DNA from: Xanthomonas campestris pv. badrii | GTDB taxonomy: Bacteria; Pseudomonadota; Gammaproteobacteria; Xanthomonadales; Xanthomonadaceae | Direction: 5' to 3' | Assembly: GCF_012848175.1 (NCBI RefSeq) | Contig: NZ_CP051651.1 | Span: 310,001-374,000 of the forward strand | DNA length: 64,000 bases | Made by a program: the position numbers and the translations under genes | In this document: one piece after another, positions 9,020-18,559 of the stretch | Position numbering within the stretch: the first letter of the stretch is position 1 | How the letters are laid out: every line of letters starts with the position of its first letter | The notes under the pieces: model-generated | Database searches by the model: none | The model's input: the letters and a program-made list of their open reading frames with translations, nothing else | Told to the model about the DNA's origin: nothing

Positions 9020-9114
9020 AGGCTGCTGAAATGTCCGCCGGCGCCTCAGAATTGGCGGAGAAGCTACTCATCTATGCAGGTCGGCGGGCCGAAATTGGTA
9101 TTTCAGCAGCCTGT
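9020..9114. mobile_element. 95-bp MITE-like element with 15-bp terminal inverted repeats
   Basis: The ends are CAGGCTGCTGAAATG (9020-9034) and TATTTCAGCAGCCTG (9100-9114), inverted repeats matching at 14 of 15 positions. The element is flanked on both sides by TTGG (9016-9019 and 9115-9118), a possible 4-bp target duplication. It has no coding capacity. A second, inverted and damaged copy lies at 2424-2506. The mobilising transposase cannot be named from the sequence alone. Confidence 0.6.
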
Positions 9115-9118
9115 TGGG

Positions 9119-9589
9119 CATTTGCCCATACGTAAATGGGCTTATGCCTGTCCCAGAAGATGTGCGCGGTAGCGCATAGTACGGCGTTACGTAAAGATGA
9201 ATACATCGTCGTGATCGTTGGGTACAAAATCTTACTGAATTAGCTCAGCTTCTCGATAATTTCCGCATTGCCCGTCAATTTACCAAAACGTCTGGCGTGC
9301 TCCGCACAGCAATGCGCGCAGAGCGCTGATAGGGTGCTGTCTGTCGGTGCGTAGCGAAAGGCGACTGAAGTCTAGTGCTATGCAGGAAATTGTATGCTCC
9401 ACGCCCTGGGAACTCGTGCCCGGGCTCGCGGCAGATATGAGGCGGCAGCTTGCGCAACGCGGTGTGGTTGGTTTGCATGCCAGTGTGTCCAGTTCACGCA
9501 GCAGGCAGTTCCGTGGTTTACAGAATCACCAGCATCCGAACCAGGTTTGCGTTGAAAGTTAAAAATCCCAATTTATAGAGAGTGACGCC
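9119..9589. other. Gene-free stretch beside the MITE-like element
   Basis: About 470 bp with no reading frame that resembles a protein family, no clear hairpin and no recognisable promoter. Probably decayed mobile-element DNA. Confidence 0.4.
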
Positions 9590-9799
9590 GTGAGATTTAT
9601 GCATCAACCCTTAGAGTGGTGGATCGCAGTTGGTCTGACTGCTATTTTAACTTTTGGGTTTGCGTGGATGGTTTGTTGGATCAAGGCCGATGAGCTATTA
9701 AACGCCAACAATAAAGAATATCTGCCTGGATCTCCGCTCAACGAGGATGCGGCGCCGTGTACTGAATGCCCGCGCGCAGCACATAGACAATGCCGTTGA
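9590..9799 (+). CDS. Possible small membrane protein, 3' end probably replaced by IS remnant
   Basis: This frame of 69 residues starts at a GTG (9590), eight bases after a GAGAG purine run; an ATG follows at 9599. Residues about 10-30 form one strongly hydrophobic helix (WWIAVGLTAILTFGFAWMV), then a polar tail with LNANNKEYL. From about residue 52 the frame runs into DNA that, on the opposite strand, encodes an IS5/IS427-type transposase fragment. The natural C-terminus is therefore probably lost. No family was recognised. It may be a truncated host gene or a chance frame. Confidence 0.3.
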   Translation: MRFMHQPLEWWIAVGLTAILTFGFAWMVCWIKADELLNANNKEYLPGSPLNEDAAPCTECPRAAHRQCR

Positions 9800-9914
9800 G
9801 CACCTGCTGATCACTGAGGCGAGGTTGTACCCGTTTGAGGGGCGGCTCGACCTGCGGAATCAGTGGCTCGATGAGCTTCCACTACGCAATTGGAATCTCG
9901 TTACGACGTGTCAT
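9745..9914 (-). pseudogene. IS427-group (IS5 family) transposase, N-terminal remnant
   Basis: From an ATG at 9914 the minus strand reads MTRRNEIPIA, an in-frame TAG, then WKLIEPLIPQVEPPLKR and RLSDQQVLNGIVYVLRAGIQ. This is the typical DUF4096-like N-terminus of IS427-group transposases. Similarity ends near 9750. It is a short dead fragment. Confidence 0.55.
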
Positions 9915-10307
9915 GCCCGCGATGATGCGCCGGCTTGACCGAATTGGAGGGTGCTGTAAGCCTCTCTTAATGCGGGATGGTAGCTGTGACTGGATTTATG
10001 TCCATTATTTGTATGCCTATTTATGCATATTAAAATCAAATTCCAATTGCCGCCGTGTTTGAAATTAAGGGTGGATCACATTTTTCTGACTAGCGCTAAG
10101 ATAAAAGTGACTATGCAACATGATGGGTTTTCTGCCTAGGAACTTGCAGCAGCGTCGGTTTGACGCGTAAGCCACCAGATCTGCTCTGTGCAGTAGCCCA
10201 CTGACGCAGCAAGGCTGTTGTTGTTCTTTAAATTCCATGGCGCGCTCTGTCAATCAACGATCAATTATCTTGGGTAAGACTTCCCATTAATTTCAAAGGA
10301 TAATGAT
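9915..10307. promoter_or_regulatory. Upstream region of the autotransporter
   Basis: An AT-richer stretch of about 390 bp precedes the autotransporter. AAAGGA lies at about 10297-10302, 5-6 bases before the ATG, and is a good ribosome-binding site. No gene, and no confident -10/-35 pair, was identified by eye. Any binding site for the nearby response regulator would be expected here. Confidence 0.35.
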
Positions 10308-13300
10308 ATGTCTTCAAATAAATTGCAGTGCCCGAGTATGCAAAGTACGCCTGTGGCTCCCGGCGCGCAAGGTGGGCTGGGGCGATCGCCGCTTCACGTG
10401 GCAATTCATTTGGCTCTGCTAGCTGTTGTAGCAGTAGGGCAAGGTGTTCACGCCGAAGAAATATCCATTGAGGGCGATCAGGTGTATTCGTTTGGCTTGT
10501 TCGGTTCAAGCGATAATTTGCTGATTGGAAGTTCTGTGGATGCAACGCTTCTAGTAAATGAAGGGAATTTCGCAGTTGCGAAGAACATGTACCTGGGTTT
10601 AAACGGGGGAGGTAATGGTCGTGTCGTTTTATCGGGCTCTGGAAGCGGTCTTGGTATTTCAAATTTAATTCCAGATCAACATCCTCTCGCGCCTGGGGAT
10701 ATGATTAATGCTTCGGAGGTGGTGATTGGAGGGGCGGGAGTAGGATCTATTAGTGTTGTAGACGGGGCGGCGTTCAACTTTGGGAGCCTAATTCTTGGGG
10801 CAAATTCCGGCAGTGGTGATCTTTCAGTAAATGGAAAAGGTAGTCTGGCGAGCCAAGTTTTGGGCCAAGTTTCAGGGAGTTTTGGGCGTATTGACCCCGA
10901 AGGGAAATGGGTCGTTGGGGACGTTGGTACAGGTACTCTGAGCGTGCTCAATGGAGGCGCATTCACTTCGCAGGGTATACTGACTGTTGGTGCGTCAAGT
11001 GGCGGTAGGGGTACCGTTACGGTTTCAGGTGCTGATGATGACGGTAACTTCGCCAATATGGTGATTAATGAGGCGGGCTATGAATTGCGTTCCAATATTG
11101 GCGATAACGGTGTCGGTGTCTTGAACGTGGAAAATGGCGGGAAACTGACAGTTAACGGCGGTACTTACGGCTTGGCCTTGGGGAATAATACGACGGGGGA
11201 CGGTACCGTTTCTGTCTCCGGCGCTAACTCTGTGCTAACGAACCAGAAAGGGACTATTGTGGGCAACGCTGGAACAGGGACTCTGAGCGTGCTCAATGGA
11301 GGTACATTCACTTCGGATGGAGCGCTGATCGTTGGGAATGAAGATGGCGGCACGGGTACTGTGGGCGTGCTCAATGGAGGTGCGTTGACTTCGAGGGGTG
11401 CGATGACCGTTGGCGCGTCAAGTGGCAGTAGAGGTACTGTTACGGTTTCAGGTGCCGGTGATGACGCTACTTTCGCCGACATTCGAGGGGGCGGCGTGCG
11501 TTCCAATATTGGCGATAACGGCGTCGGTGTCTTGAACCTGGAAAATGGCGGGAAGCTGACAGTTAGCGGCGGTACTTACGGCTTGGCCTTGGGGAATAAT
11601 ACGACGGGGGACGGTACCGTTTCTGTCTCCGGCGCTAACTCTGTGCTAACGAACCAGAATGGGACTATTGTGGGCAACGCTGGAGCAGGGACTCTGAGCG
11701 TGCTCGATGGAGGCGCATTCCTTTCGAATGGAGCACTGATCGTTGGCAATGAAGATGGCGGCACGGGTACTGTGGGCGTGCTCAATGGAGGTACATTCAC
11801 TTCGAATGGAGCACTGATCGTTGGGAATGAAGATGGCAGCACAGGTACTTTGGGCGTGCTCAATGGAGGTACATTGACTTCGAGGGGTACGATGACCGTT
11901 GGCGCGTCAAGTGGCAGTAGAGGTACTGTTACGGTTTCAGGTTCCGGTGATGACGCTACTTTCGCCGACATTCGAGGGGGCGGCGTGCGTTCCAATATTG
12001 GCGATAACGGCGTCGGTGTCTTGAACCTGGAAAATGGCGGGAAGCTCACAGTTAGCGGCGGTACTTACGGCTTGGCCTTGGGGAATAATACGACGGGGGA
12101 CGGTACCGTTTCTGTCTCCGGCGCTAACTCTGTGCTAACGAACCAGAATGGGACTATTGTGGGCAACGCTGGAGCAGGGACTCTGAGCGTGCTCAATGGA
12201 GGTACATTCTCTTCGAATGGAGCACTGATCGTTGGGAGTGAAGATGGCAGCACGGGTAATGTGGGCGTGCTCAATGGAGGTACATTGACTTCGCACGGTA
12301 CGATGATCGTTGTTGGCAATCAAGGTGGCAGCACAGGTATTGTGAGCGTTCTCAATGGAGGTACATTGACTTCGGGCGGTGTAATGACCGTTGGCGCGTC
12401 AAGTGGCAGTAGAGGCACTGTTACGGTTTCAGGTGCTGATGATGACGGTAACTTCGCCAATATGGTGATTAATGAGGCGGGCTATGAATTGCGTTCCAAT
12501 ATTGGCGATAACGGCGTCGGTGTCTTGAACGTGGAAAATGGCGGGAAACTGACAGTTAACGGCGGTACTTACGGCTTGGCCTTGGGGAATAATACGACGG
12601 GGGACGGTACCGTTTCTGTCTCCGGCGCTAACTCTGTGCTAACGAACCAGAAAGGGACTATTGTGGGCAACGCTGGAGCAGGGACTCTGAGCGTGCTCAA
12701 TGGAGGCGCATTCCTTTCGAATGGAGCACTGATCGTTGGCAATGAAGATGGCGGCACGGGTACTGTGGGCGTGCTCAATGGAGGTACATTCACTTCGAAT
12801 GGAGCACTGATCGTTGGGAATGAAGATGGCAGCACAGGTACTTTGGGCGTGCTCAATGGAGGTACATTGACTTCGAGGGGTACGATGACCGTTGGCGCGT
12901 CAAGTGGCAGTAGAGGTACTGTTACGGTTTCAGGTTCCGGTGATGACGCTACTTTCGCCGACATTCGAGGGGGCGGCGTGCGTTCCAATATTGGCGATAA
13001 CGGCGTCGGTGTCTTGAACCTGGAAAATGGCGGGAAGCTGACAGTTAGCGGCGGTACTTACGGCTTGGCATTGGGGAATAATACGACGGGGGACGGTACC
13101 GTTTCTGTCTCCGGCGCTAACTCTGTGCTAACGAACCAGAATGGGACTATTGTGGGCAACGCTGGAACAGGGACTCTGAGCGTGCTCAATGGAGGTACAT
13201 TCACTTCGGGTGGTTCGCTGACCGTCGGCAGCGCAAGCGGCAGTGCAGGTACAATCGCTATAGGCGCGTTAGATGGCAACGCGCCGGCGGCACCTGGAGT

Positions 13301-16300
13301 CATCTCTACCAGCGATGACACAATTCACGTAGGTGCGGGAACAGGAAATATCATTTTCAATCACACCGGTTCAAGCTACAGCTTTGACAAAGATCTGAAC
13401 ATCACGGAAGGCGGGACGCTAAACCTCCGGCAACTCGCTGGTATCACTAATTTAACGACCTCTGCATGGTCTGGAAACACCGTTTTGACCGGCGGTACCC
13501 TTCGTCTCGGTAGCACTACTTCTTTAGGAAGCGGGAATATTACTTTCAACGGCGGGACGCTCGATTTTGGTACGGACATGACGCTGCACAGCGCTGCGTC
13601 GTTGACACTGACATCGGGGGGGGTCCAAGCTGACGTCAGTTCGTTGCCTAGGCCTACTCCGGGCCCAATAAGCGAAAGTATCTTCACGACTGGCGATACA
13701 TTCGTTCAAGGTTTGATTTCTGCGGACACAATCACCGGTACCACTGCCGCACTGAAGTTGGATGGAGTGAATGTCACGGATCGGGTCGAAATCCACGGCA
13801 GCGACGGCGATACGGTGGGCATCGGGTCCTGGGGCTTTAAAGTCGCCCAGCAAGGACTCACGTTCGGTATTGCCTCCGGCCTGACGGGCGTGGACATTTA
13901 CCAAGACAAGACATTATCGGTCAACCTGGCAGACAGCGGTTCGACCATAGCAATCGTCGATGCAGTCCTCAGCGGTGCGGGCGGGCTAGCGCTCAATGCT
14001 GAGGGTGGTACGCTGACTTTCGGCAATGTGGCCAATGCGTATACCGGCAGCAGTTTGCTGAGTGCAGGTACTGTCGATGTGGCAACGGACAACGCGTTTG
14101 GCGCGTCGTCCAGTCTCGCCTTGGCGGGAGGGGCGAGGTTGAACCTGCGTGGCCATACGCAGGCCGTGGGTGCCCTGGATACCGCCGATGGCAGCCTGCT
14201 GGATCTGGGCGGCGGCTCGCTTAGCGTGAAGGGTGGTGCGATCGCGGGGCGTCTTGCCGGCGACGGCGCATTGGTGTTCGTCGACGGCAACACGGCCATT
14301 ACGGGCGCCAACGCAGACCTCCAGGCCGCAGTGAGCATTGCGCCGAGCGCTACGGCGATTCTTTCGCAGGGTAATGGGCTTGGGCAAGGCGACATCGCTC
14401 TTCAGGGTGGCTTGGTTTTGGGCGGAAGTGAGGCGGCCACCTTGAGTAACGTGCTCACCGGTAGCGGTGCAGTGACCAATACCGGTGATTGGACGCTTGC
14501 GCAGGGAAATACCTTCACCGGAGGCACGACCGTAAGTAGCGGTCGTCTCACGTTGCTGGCCTCTGATGCAGCAGGCACGGGTGGCATTGTCAACAACGCT
14601 GTCTTGACTCTTGCGGGGGCGGAAGATTCGACCTTGGCGAATGAAATTTCGGGTGCGGGTCAATTAGCAAAGACGGGAGATAACACGTGGATAATAGGGC
14701 GCGACAATGTTGACTTCACCGGAAGCACAGAGATAACAAGCGGTAGGCTTGTGCTGGAGACGGCCGGCGCACTGGGCAGCAGTGCGATCAACAATGCTTC
14801 CGAACTGCGGCTCAGCGGGGTATCGGGCACGCTGGACAATAATGTCACTGGCACAGGGTTGCTGGTGGCCGCCGATGGCACCCAGGCAAACTTGTCAGGA
14901 CTATCAACTTTTGCCGGCACCTTGAATGTGGCCGATGACAGTATGTTGACGATGGCCGATACCGAGCTTTCTCAGCTTTCCTTGGGCATTGTCGATGGCA
15001 CGTTGGCGGTGAATGCGGCTCAAGGGGAGCCTCTTGTGCTAGACAATGCCTGGGTGGGCGGCGGTGCATTTCTGTTGACAGCGGGTTCTGCCGATGCTGG
15101 CTATCGCCTGTCGGGGTTCGATGCGTTTACGGGCAAGGTCAGTCTGGTGAATGGCCGCTACACTCTGGATGGCCGCAGTAGCGGCATGTTTAGCGCAGCA
15201 ACCCTGGCCTCGGGCGACGGTAACGTGCTTACGCTAGGCACGAACGCGACAGGGGCGCTCGGTCTTGATGGGGGCACACTTGATCTGGCCGACCAGGCTC
15301 CGGTGACGTCCCAGTCCTTGGCCATGACGACGGGCACCATCGAAGCCGATCTCTCAAGTGTCGAACAGGGGCAAATCAATGAGACCAACCTGTTCACCTC
15401 CGGCGATAGTATCGAGCGCACGCTTGTCCATACCGTTTCTGGTCTTCAAGGATCTGTCGCCAACCTGACATTGCGGGATCGTAATGGGCTGTCGTTGGAT
15501 CCGTTGCGTGCGGAGTTGAAGGATGTCAGTGGCGCTGGAGTGGGGCTTGGGTCATGGGGGCTCAAGTTGGCGCAGCAGGCCAACGACCTGAACCTGGCTT
15601 GGGGCCTGCAGGGCGTAGATCTTTACCAGGACAAAATGCTTGCGCTCAACGTGGCGGATGGCGGCTCGACGGAAGGAATCTTTAATGCTGTTGTCAGTGG
15701 CGCGGGTGGGGTATCGCTCACTGCTGCAGGAGGCAGGGTCATCTTCGGTAATGTGGCCAACAGCTACACAGGACCGACGTCGCTCCAGGCAGGGACGGTC
15801 GAGATGGCCACAGACAACGCATTTGGCGCAACCTCCTGGTTGACGATGGCGTCGGGCACGACGTTGGATATGCAGGGGCGTGCGCAGACCGTGGGGATTC
15901 TTGACACCGTCGCTGGCAGTGCGCTCAACCTTGATGGCGGGTCGCTGACGGTAAAGGGGGGGGCGATCGCTGGTGTCTTAGCTGGCGACGGCAGGCTGAT
16001 GTTCGCCGACGGTAGCACTGCCGTTACCGGGGGCAATGACGCCTTGGGCGCGGCGGTGAGCATTGCTCCAACCGCAACGGTCAGGCTTTCACAGGGCAAT
16101 GGATTGGGGCGCGGTGCAATTACCATTAACGGACAGTTGGCGTTTCAAGATGCGAACGGCACGCTGGTCAATGCGCTCTCTGGAGCGGGGGTGTTGAGTA
16201 TTGACCCTTCTGACATCACCCTGAGCGGCGACAATAGCCAATTTACGGGAACCATGCAGATTGCCGATGCCGGTTCTGTCCTTCGCGTGACCGGGCCTTC

Positions 16301-18017
16301 CAACCTGGGCGCTGCGGCGATCACCAATGCAGGAACATTGGCGGTCGATACCTCGGAGGATTGGTCGCTGAATAACCTTGTGACCGGAAGTGGTTCGTTC
16401 ATCAAGTACGGTAGCGGTATGCTCACGACTGGTTCAACCCTGCAATCCGCAGGCGCGATAACGGTCGAGGGCGGTACGTTGGTAATGAGTCAAGGCAGTG
16501 GTAACGCAGGTTTCATCCAGGTCAATAGGCAAGGTGCCTTGGCCAGTTTCGCCACGATCGACGCTCCTGTGACTAACGCTGGGACGCTGAATGCGCTGAA
16601 TTCTCTGGAGACTTATGCGGACCATCTGAATCAGGACCTGCAGCTCAATGCAGGTTTCACAAACGCTGGCTTGGTCGATCTTGCCGCAGTCGATTCCAGT
16701 GCGCAACCGGGCAATTCCGTGACTGTACGTAATGGTTATGTGGGTAATAATGGGGTATTTAGGATTCGAACGGTCTTGGGGGGCGATGATTCGCAGACAG
16801 ATCGCCTGGTCATCGATGGAGGCAGTGCAACGGGCCATACTAGCGTGATTGTTGACAATGCCGGTGGCGCCGGGGCTAAAACGTCGACTGGAATCGTTGT
16901 TGTGAAAACGGCCAACGAAGCGACTACCGCCGCAGATGCGTTCAGCCTGGATAGCCGTTCCACGGGGTATCGCGAGCGCTTCGGCACCATCACGGCGGGT
17001 GCGTACGACTATACGCTCAAGCGGGGAGGGAACGGAGGCGTTGCTGATGACTGGTATCTGATTTCCTCAAGTACCTTCCGTCCTGAAGTAGGTTTGTATC
17101 TGGCTAATCGCAACGCAGCGACATCGATGTTTGGCGTGCCTTTGCAGGCCCGGGCAGGAAATTTATCTAGGCGTGTTGCTAGCGAAAGATTTGATACTCC
17201 ATTCTGGGCGCGCGTGAGTGGCGGCAGTCTTTCTTACGACGAAGTTAGAGGTCAGAAGATCAGCTTGGACTACAGTAACTTGGTTACTGGCCTTGACGCT
17301 GACGTGGACGTTGGAATGAATGGCGAAATGCGTATAGGAGCCATGGTCGGTTATGGAAACGCCACAACATCTTCCCGGCTGTTGAATACTGGCGAGCGGG
17401 CAGGCGGTAGGGTGCGGGGAACGATGGGTGGGGTTTATGGTACTTGGTTCGCCAATAATCAGGAAAATATTGGGGCCTATGTCAACACCGCACTACGTTA
17501 CGGCAGGTATAGAAACCGGATTCAGGATAATGGTCTTGATGCAGAGACCTATAATGCATCCAGTACGTCCGCTTCTCTGGAAGGCGGCTATGGCTTTCGG
17601 TTGAATGATTCTGTCACTCGACCGCTGCTCTTACAGCCGCAAGTCGAGGTGATTTATGATCACTATAAACAGGCCGGACGTACCGAGCGGTCCACGGGGA
17701 CGCACGTTGTCTCAGAGCGACCCGATAGCGTGAACTATCGCCTTGGTTTGAGACTGGAAGGTTCGTTCAAATCTTATGATGAGGTGGTACAACCCTTCGT
17801 CACATTGAACTGGTACAGCAATACAAACGTTGGCGCAGTGTCTTTCGACACTTTGAGCGTTGATTCCGAAGCGGCTAGACATCATTTGGAAGTCAACGTT
17901 GGTACAGACGCAACGGTGGGACATAACTTCGTAGCCTGGGGCAGTTTGGGACGGCAAGTCGGTTCTAACGATTACTCTGGCGTGATGATTCAAGGGGGTA
18001 TGAAGTATTCCTGGTAA
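10308..18017 (+). CDS. Giant type Va autotransporter adhesin with repeat-rich passenger
   Basis: This outer-membrane autotransporter has 2,569 residues. A long signal sequence (about 1-49; hydrophobic VAIHLALLAVVAVGQ, ending VHA) leads into a Gly/Asn/Ser/Thr-rich beta-helix passenger with hardly any Cys. Residues about 80-980 carry T5SS/PEP-CTERM-associated repeats (GNAGTGTLSVLNGG, GNEDGGTGTVGVLNGG), including five long tandem blocks. About 1170-1370 and 1740-1940 are a diverged internal duplication (GVDIYQDKTLSVN and GVDLYQDKMLALN). The C-terminal barrel (about 2298-2569) starts FWARVSGGSLSYDEV and ends GGMKYSW with the terminal aromatic used by BAM. No protease triad or other catalytic motif was seen, so adhesion or autoaggregation is the likely role. 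GC is well below the following core genes. It is intact, with no stops or frameshifts. Confidence 0.9.
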   Translation: MSSNKLQCPSMQSTPVAPGAQGGLGRSPLHVAIHLALLAVVAVGQGVHAEEISIEGDQVYSFGLFGSSDNLLIGSSVDATLLVNEGNFAVAKNMYLGLNGGGNGRVVLSGSGSGLGISNLIPDQHPLAPGDMINASEVVIGGAGVGSISVVDGAAFNFGSLILGANSGSGDLSVNGKGSLASQVLGQVSGSFGRIDPEGKWVVGDVGTGTLSVLNGGAFTSQGILTVGASSGGRGTVTVSGADDDGNFANMVINEAGYELRSNIGDNGVGVLNVENGGKLTVNGGTYGLALGNNTTGDGTVSVSGANSVLTNQKGTIVGNAGTGTLSVLNGGTFTSDGALIVGNEDGGTGTVGVLNGGALTSRGAMTVGASSGSRGTVTVSGAGDDATFADIRGGGVRSNIGDNGVGVLNLENGGKLTVSGGTYGLALGNNTTGDGTVSVSGANSVLTNQNGTIVGNAGAGTLSVLDGGAFLSNGALIVGNEDGGTGTVGVLNGGTFTSNGALIVGNEDGSTGTLGVLNGGTLTSRGTMTVGASSGSRGTVTVSGSGDDATFADIRGGGVRSNIGDNGVGVLNLENGGKLTVSGGTYGLALGNNTTGDGTVSVSGANSVLTNQNGTIVGNAGAGTLSVLNGGTFSSNGALIVGSEDGSTGNVGVLNGGTLTSHGTMIVVGNQGGSTGIVSVLNGGTLTSGGVMTVGASSGSRGTVTVSGADDDGNFANMVINEAGYELRSNIGDNGVGVLNVENGGKLTVNGGTYGLALGNNTTGDGTVSVSGANSVLTNQKGTIVGNAGAGTLSVLNGGAFLSNGALIVGNEDGGTGTVGVLNGGTFTSNGALIVGNEDGSTGTLGVLNGGTLTSRGTMTVGASSGSRGTVTVSGSGDDATFADIRGGGVRSNIGDNGVGVLNLENGGKLTVSGGTYGLALGNNTTGDGTVSVSGANSVLTNQNGTIVGNAGTGTLSVLNGGTFTSGGSLTVGSASGSAGTIAIGALDGNAPAAPGVISTSDDTIHVGAGTGNIIFNHTGSSYSFDKDLNITEGGTLNLRQLAGITNLTTSAWSGNTVLTGGTLRLGSTTSLGSGNITFNGGTLDFGTDMTLHSAASLTLTSGGVQADVSSLPRPTPGPISESIFTTGDTFVQGLISADTITGTTAALKLDGVNVTDRVEIHGSDGDTVGIGSWGFKVAQQGLTFGIASGLTGVDIYQDKTLSVNLADSGSTIAIVDAVLSGAGGLALNAEGGTLTFGNVANAYTGSSLLSAGTVDVATDNAFGASSSLALAGGARLNLRGHTQAVGALDTADGSLLDLGGGSLSVKGGAIAGRLAGDGALVFVDGNTAITGANADLQAAVSIAPSATAILSQGNGLGQGDIALQGGLVLGGSEAATLSNVLTGSGAVTNTGDWTLAQGNTFTGGTTVSSGRLTLLASDAAGTGGIVNNAVLTLAGAEDSTLANEISGAGQLAKTGDNTWIIGRDNVDFTGSTEITSGRLVLETAGALGSSAINNASELRLSGVSGTLDNNVTGTGLLVAADGTQANLSGLSTFAGTLNVADDSMLTMADTELSQLSLGIVDGTLAVNAAQGEPLVLDNAWVGGGAFLLTAGSADAGYRLSGFDAFTGKVSLVNGRYTLDGRSSGMFSAATLASGDGNVLTLGTNATGALGLDGGTLDLADQAPVTSQSLAMTTGTIEADLSSVEQGQINETNLFTSGDSIERTLVHTVSGLQGSVANLTLRDRNGLSLDPLRAELKDVSGAGVGLGSWGLKLAQQANDLNLAWGLQGVDLYQDKMLALNVADGGSTEGIFNAVVSGAGGVSLTAAGGRVIFGNVANSYTGPTSLQAGTVEMATDNAFGATSWLTMASGTTLDMQGRAQTVGILDTVAGSALNLDGGSLTVKGGAIAGVLAGDGRLMFADGSTAVTGGNDALGAAVSIAPTATVRLSQGNGLGRGAITINGQLAFQDANGTLVNALSGAGVLSIDPSDITLSGDNSQFTGTMQIADAGSVLRVTGPSNLGAAAITNAGTLAVDTSEDWSLNNLVTGSGSFIKYGSGMLTTGSTLQSAGAITVEGGTLVMSQGSGNAGFIQVNRQGALASFATIDAPVTNAGTLNALNSLETYADHLNQDLQLNAGFTNAGLVDLAAVDSSAQPGNSVTVRNGYVGNNGVFRIRTVLGGDDSQTDRLVIDGGSATGHTSVIVDNAGGAGAKTSTGIVVVKTANEATTAADAFSLDSRSTGYRERFGTITAGAYDYTLKRGGNGGVADDWYLISSSTFRPEVGLYLANRNAATSMFGVPLQARAGNLSRRVASERFDTPFWARVSGGSLSYDEVRGQKISLDYSNLVTGLDADVDVGMNGEMRIGAMVGYGNATTSSRLLNTGERAGGRVRGTMGGVYGTWFANNQENIGAYVNTALRYGRYRNRIQDNGLDAETYNASSTSASLEGGYGFRLNDSVTRPLLLQPQVEVIYDHYKQAGRTERSTGTHVVSERPDSVNYRLGLRLEGSFKSYDEVVQPFVTLNWYSNTNVGAVSFDTLSVDSEAARHHLEVNVGTDATVGHNFVAWGSLGRQVGSNDYSGVMIQGGMKYSW
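11091..13230 (+). repeat. Five near-identical long repeats inside the autotransporter gene
   Basis: The block starting TCCAATATTGGCGATAACGG occurs at 11091, 11502, 11991, 12495 and 12984. Spacings are 411, 489, 504 and 489 bp, all multiples of three (137, 163, 168 and 163 codons). Each copy encodes SNIGDNGVGVLN, ENGGKLTV, GGTYGLALGNNTTGDGTVSV and SGANSVLTNQ, followed by two to four GTLSVLNGG-type units. Copies are nearly identical at nucleotide level, including silent positions. The reading frame would survive loss or gain of whole copies. Confidence 0.9.
13810..16140 (+). repeat. Diverged 200-codon duplication within the passenger
   Basis: The segments about 13810-14410 and 15535-16140 encode the same succession of motifs: GSWG, VDIYQDK/VDLYQDK, FGNVANAYTG/FGNVANSYTG, TDNAFGA, VKGGAIAG, AAVSIAP, SQGNGLG. 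They are clearly diverged in sequence, so this is an older duplication than the five-copy block upstream. Confidence 0.8.
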
Positions 18018-18559
18018 TGCGGGCGTGTAAGGAGCTGCCCCGGGGAATCCATAAGCCGCCCCCATCCAAGTTGGGGGTAGCAACGATCCGAGGGGGAGGC
18101 GGCTCTGATTGCTTGTGTATGCGTAAACGCTGCAGGCAAATCGTCTCCTCTGCCTTGTGCAAGCCGCTGCATCTGTCCTGTCCTGGTGTAACTCTGGTAG
18201 GCACCTTGAGAGGGGATGATCATTCCCATGAGAGCCGAGCAAGACATGCCCCCGAGTCCGTAGCCTTTGGATACCGCCTTCAAGCTGCAGGTGGCGCAGA
18301 TGATCTGAAAGCAAGGCCTGGGCGTGCCGGGACTAGGACGTGGTTGACAGCGCGGTGCCGCGCTGGCTGGCCCAGTACGATGCCGAGCACTCCGGCCAAG
18401 CCGGCATCGGCAGACTGCTGACGTCCGAGCAGCAGCGCGTCGAGGCATGCCGACCACCGTGCACGGTCGGCATGCAGTCATCCATCCGGCCATGCGGTGA
18501 TCGCCCGATCACCGCAGGCGCGGTGGGGCGGACACGCTCGGTGTCCGCTCGGGTCGTGC
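18018..18559. other. Intergenic region between autotransporter and endoglucanase
   Basis: There is no convincing gene in 540 bp. Just after the autotransporter stop, AGCCGCC (about 18053) can pair with GGCGGCT near 18095-18102, enclosing an inner CCCCCA/TTGGGGG pairing; this may act in termination. Near the endoglucanase end are two perfect hairpins: GCGGTGATC-GCCC-GATCACCGC (18494-18515) and CGGACAC-GCTCG-GTGTCCG (18529-18547). Both lie immediately 3' of engXCA on its own strand and are plausible terminators, although neither has a T-run. A minus-strand frame across 17990-18493 has no family resemblance. Confidence 0.5.

Noticed and set aside
11091..13230. Regularly spaced repeats considered as a CRISPR array
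   Set aside because: Units are 411-504 bp, in frame and coding within an autotransporter; no short direct repeats with unique spacers and no cas genes.
10676..13321. Several minus-strand open frames with repeated Pro/Val/Ser-rich sequence
   Set aside because: They are the complement of the autotransporter repeats and recur only because the coding strand repeats.
17990..18493. Minus-strand frame containing a Gly/Met-rich stretch reminiscent of a double-glycine bacteriocin leader
   Set aside because: No leader consensus, no ribosome-binding site, no transporter or maturation gene nearby, and it runs into the autotransporter 3' end.
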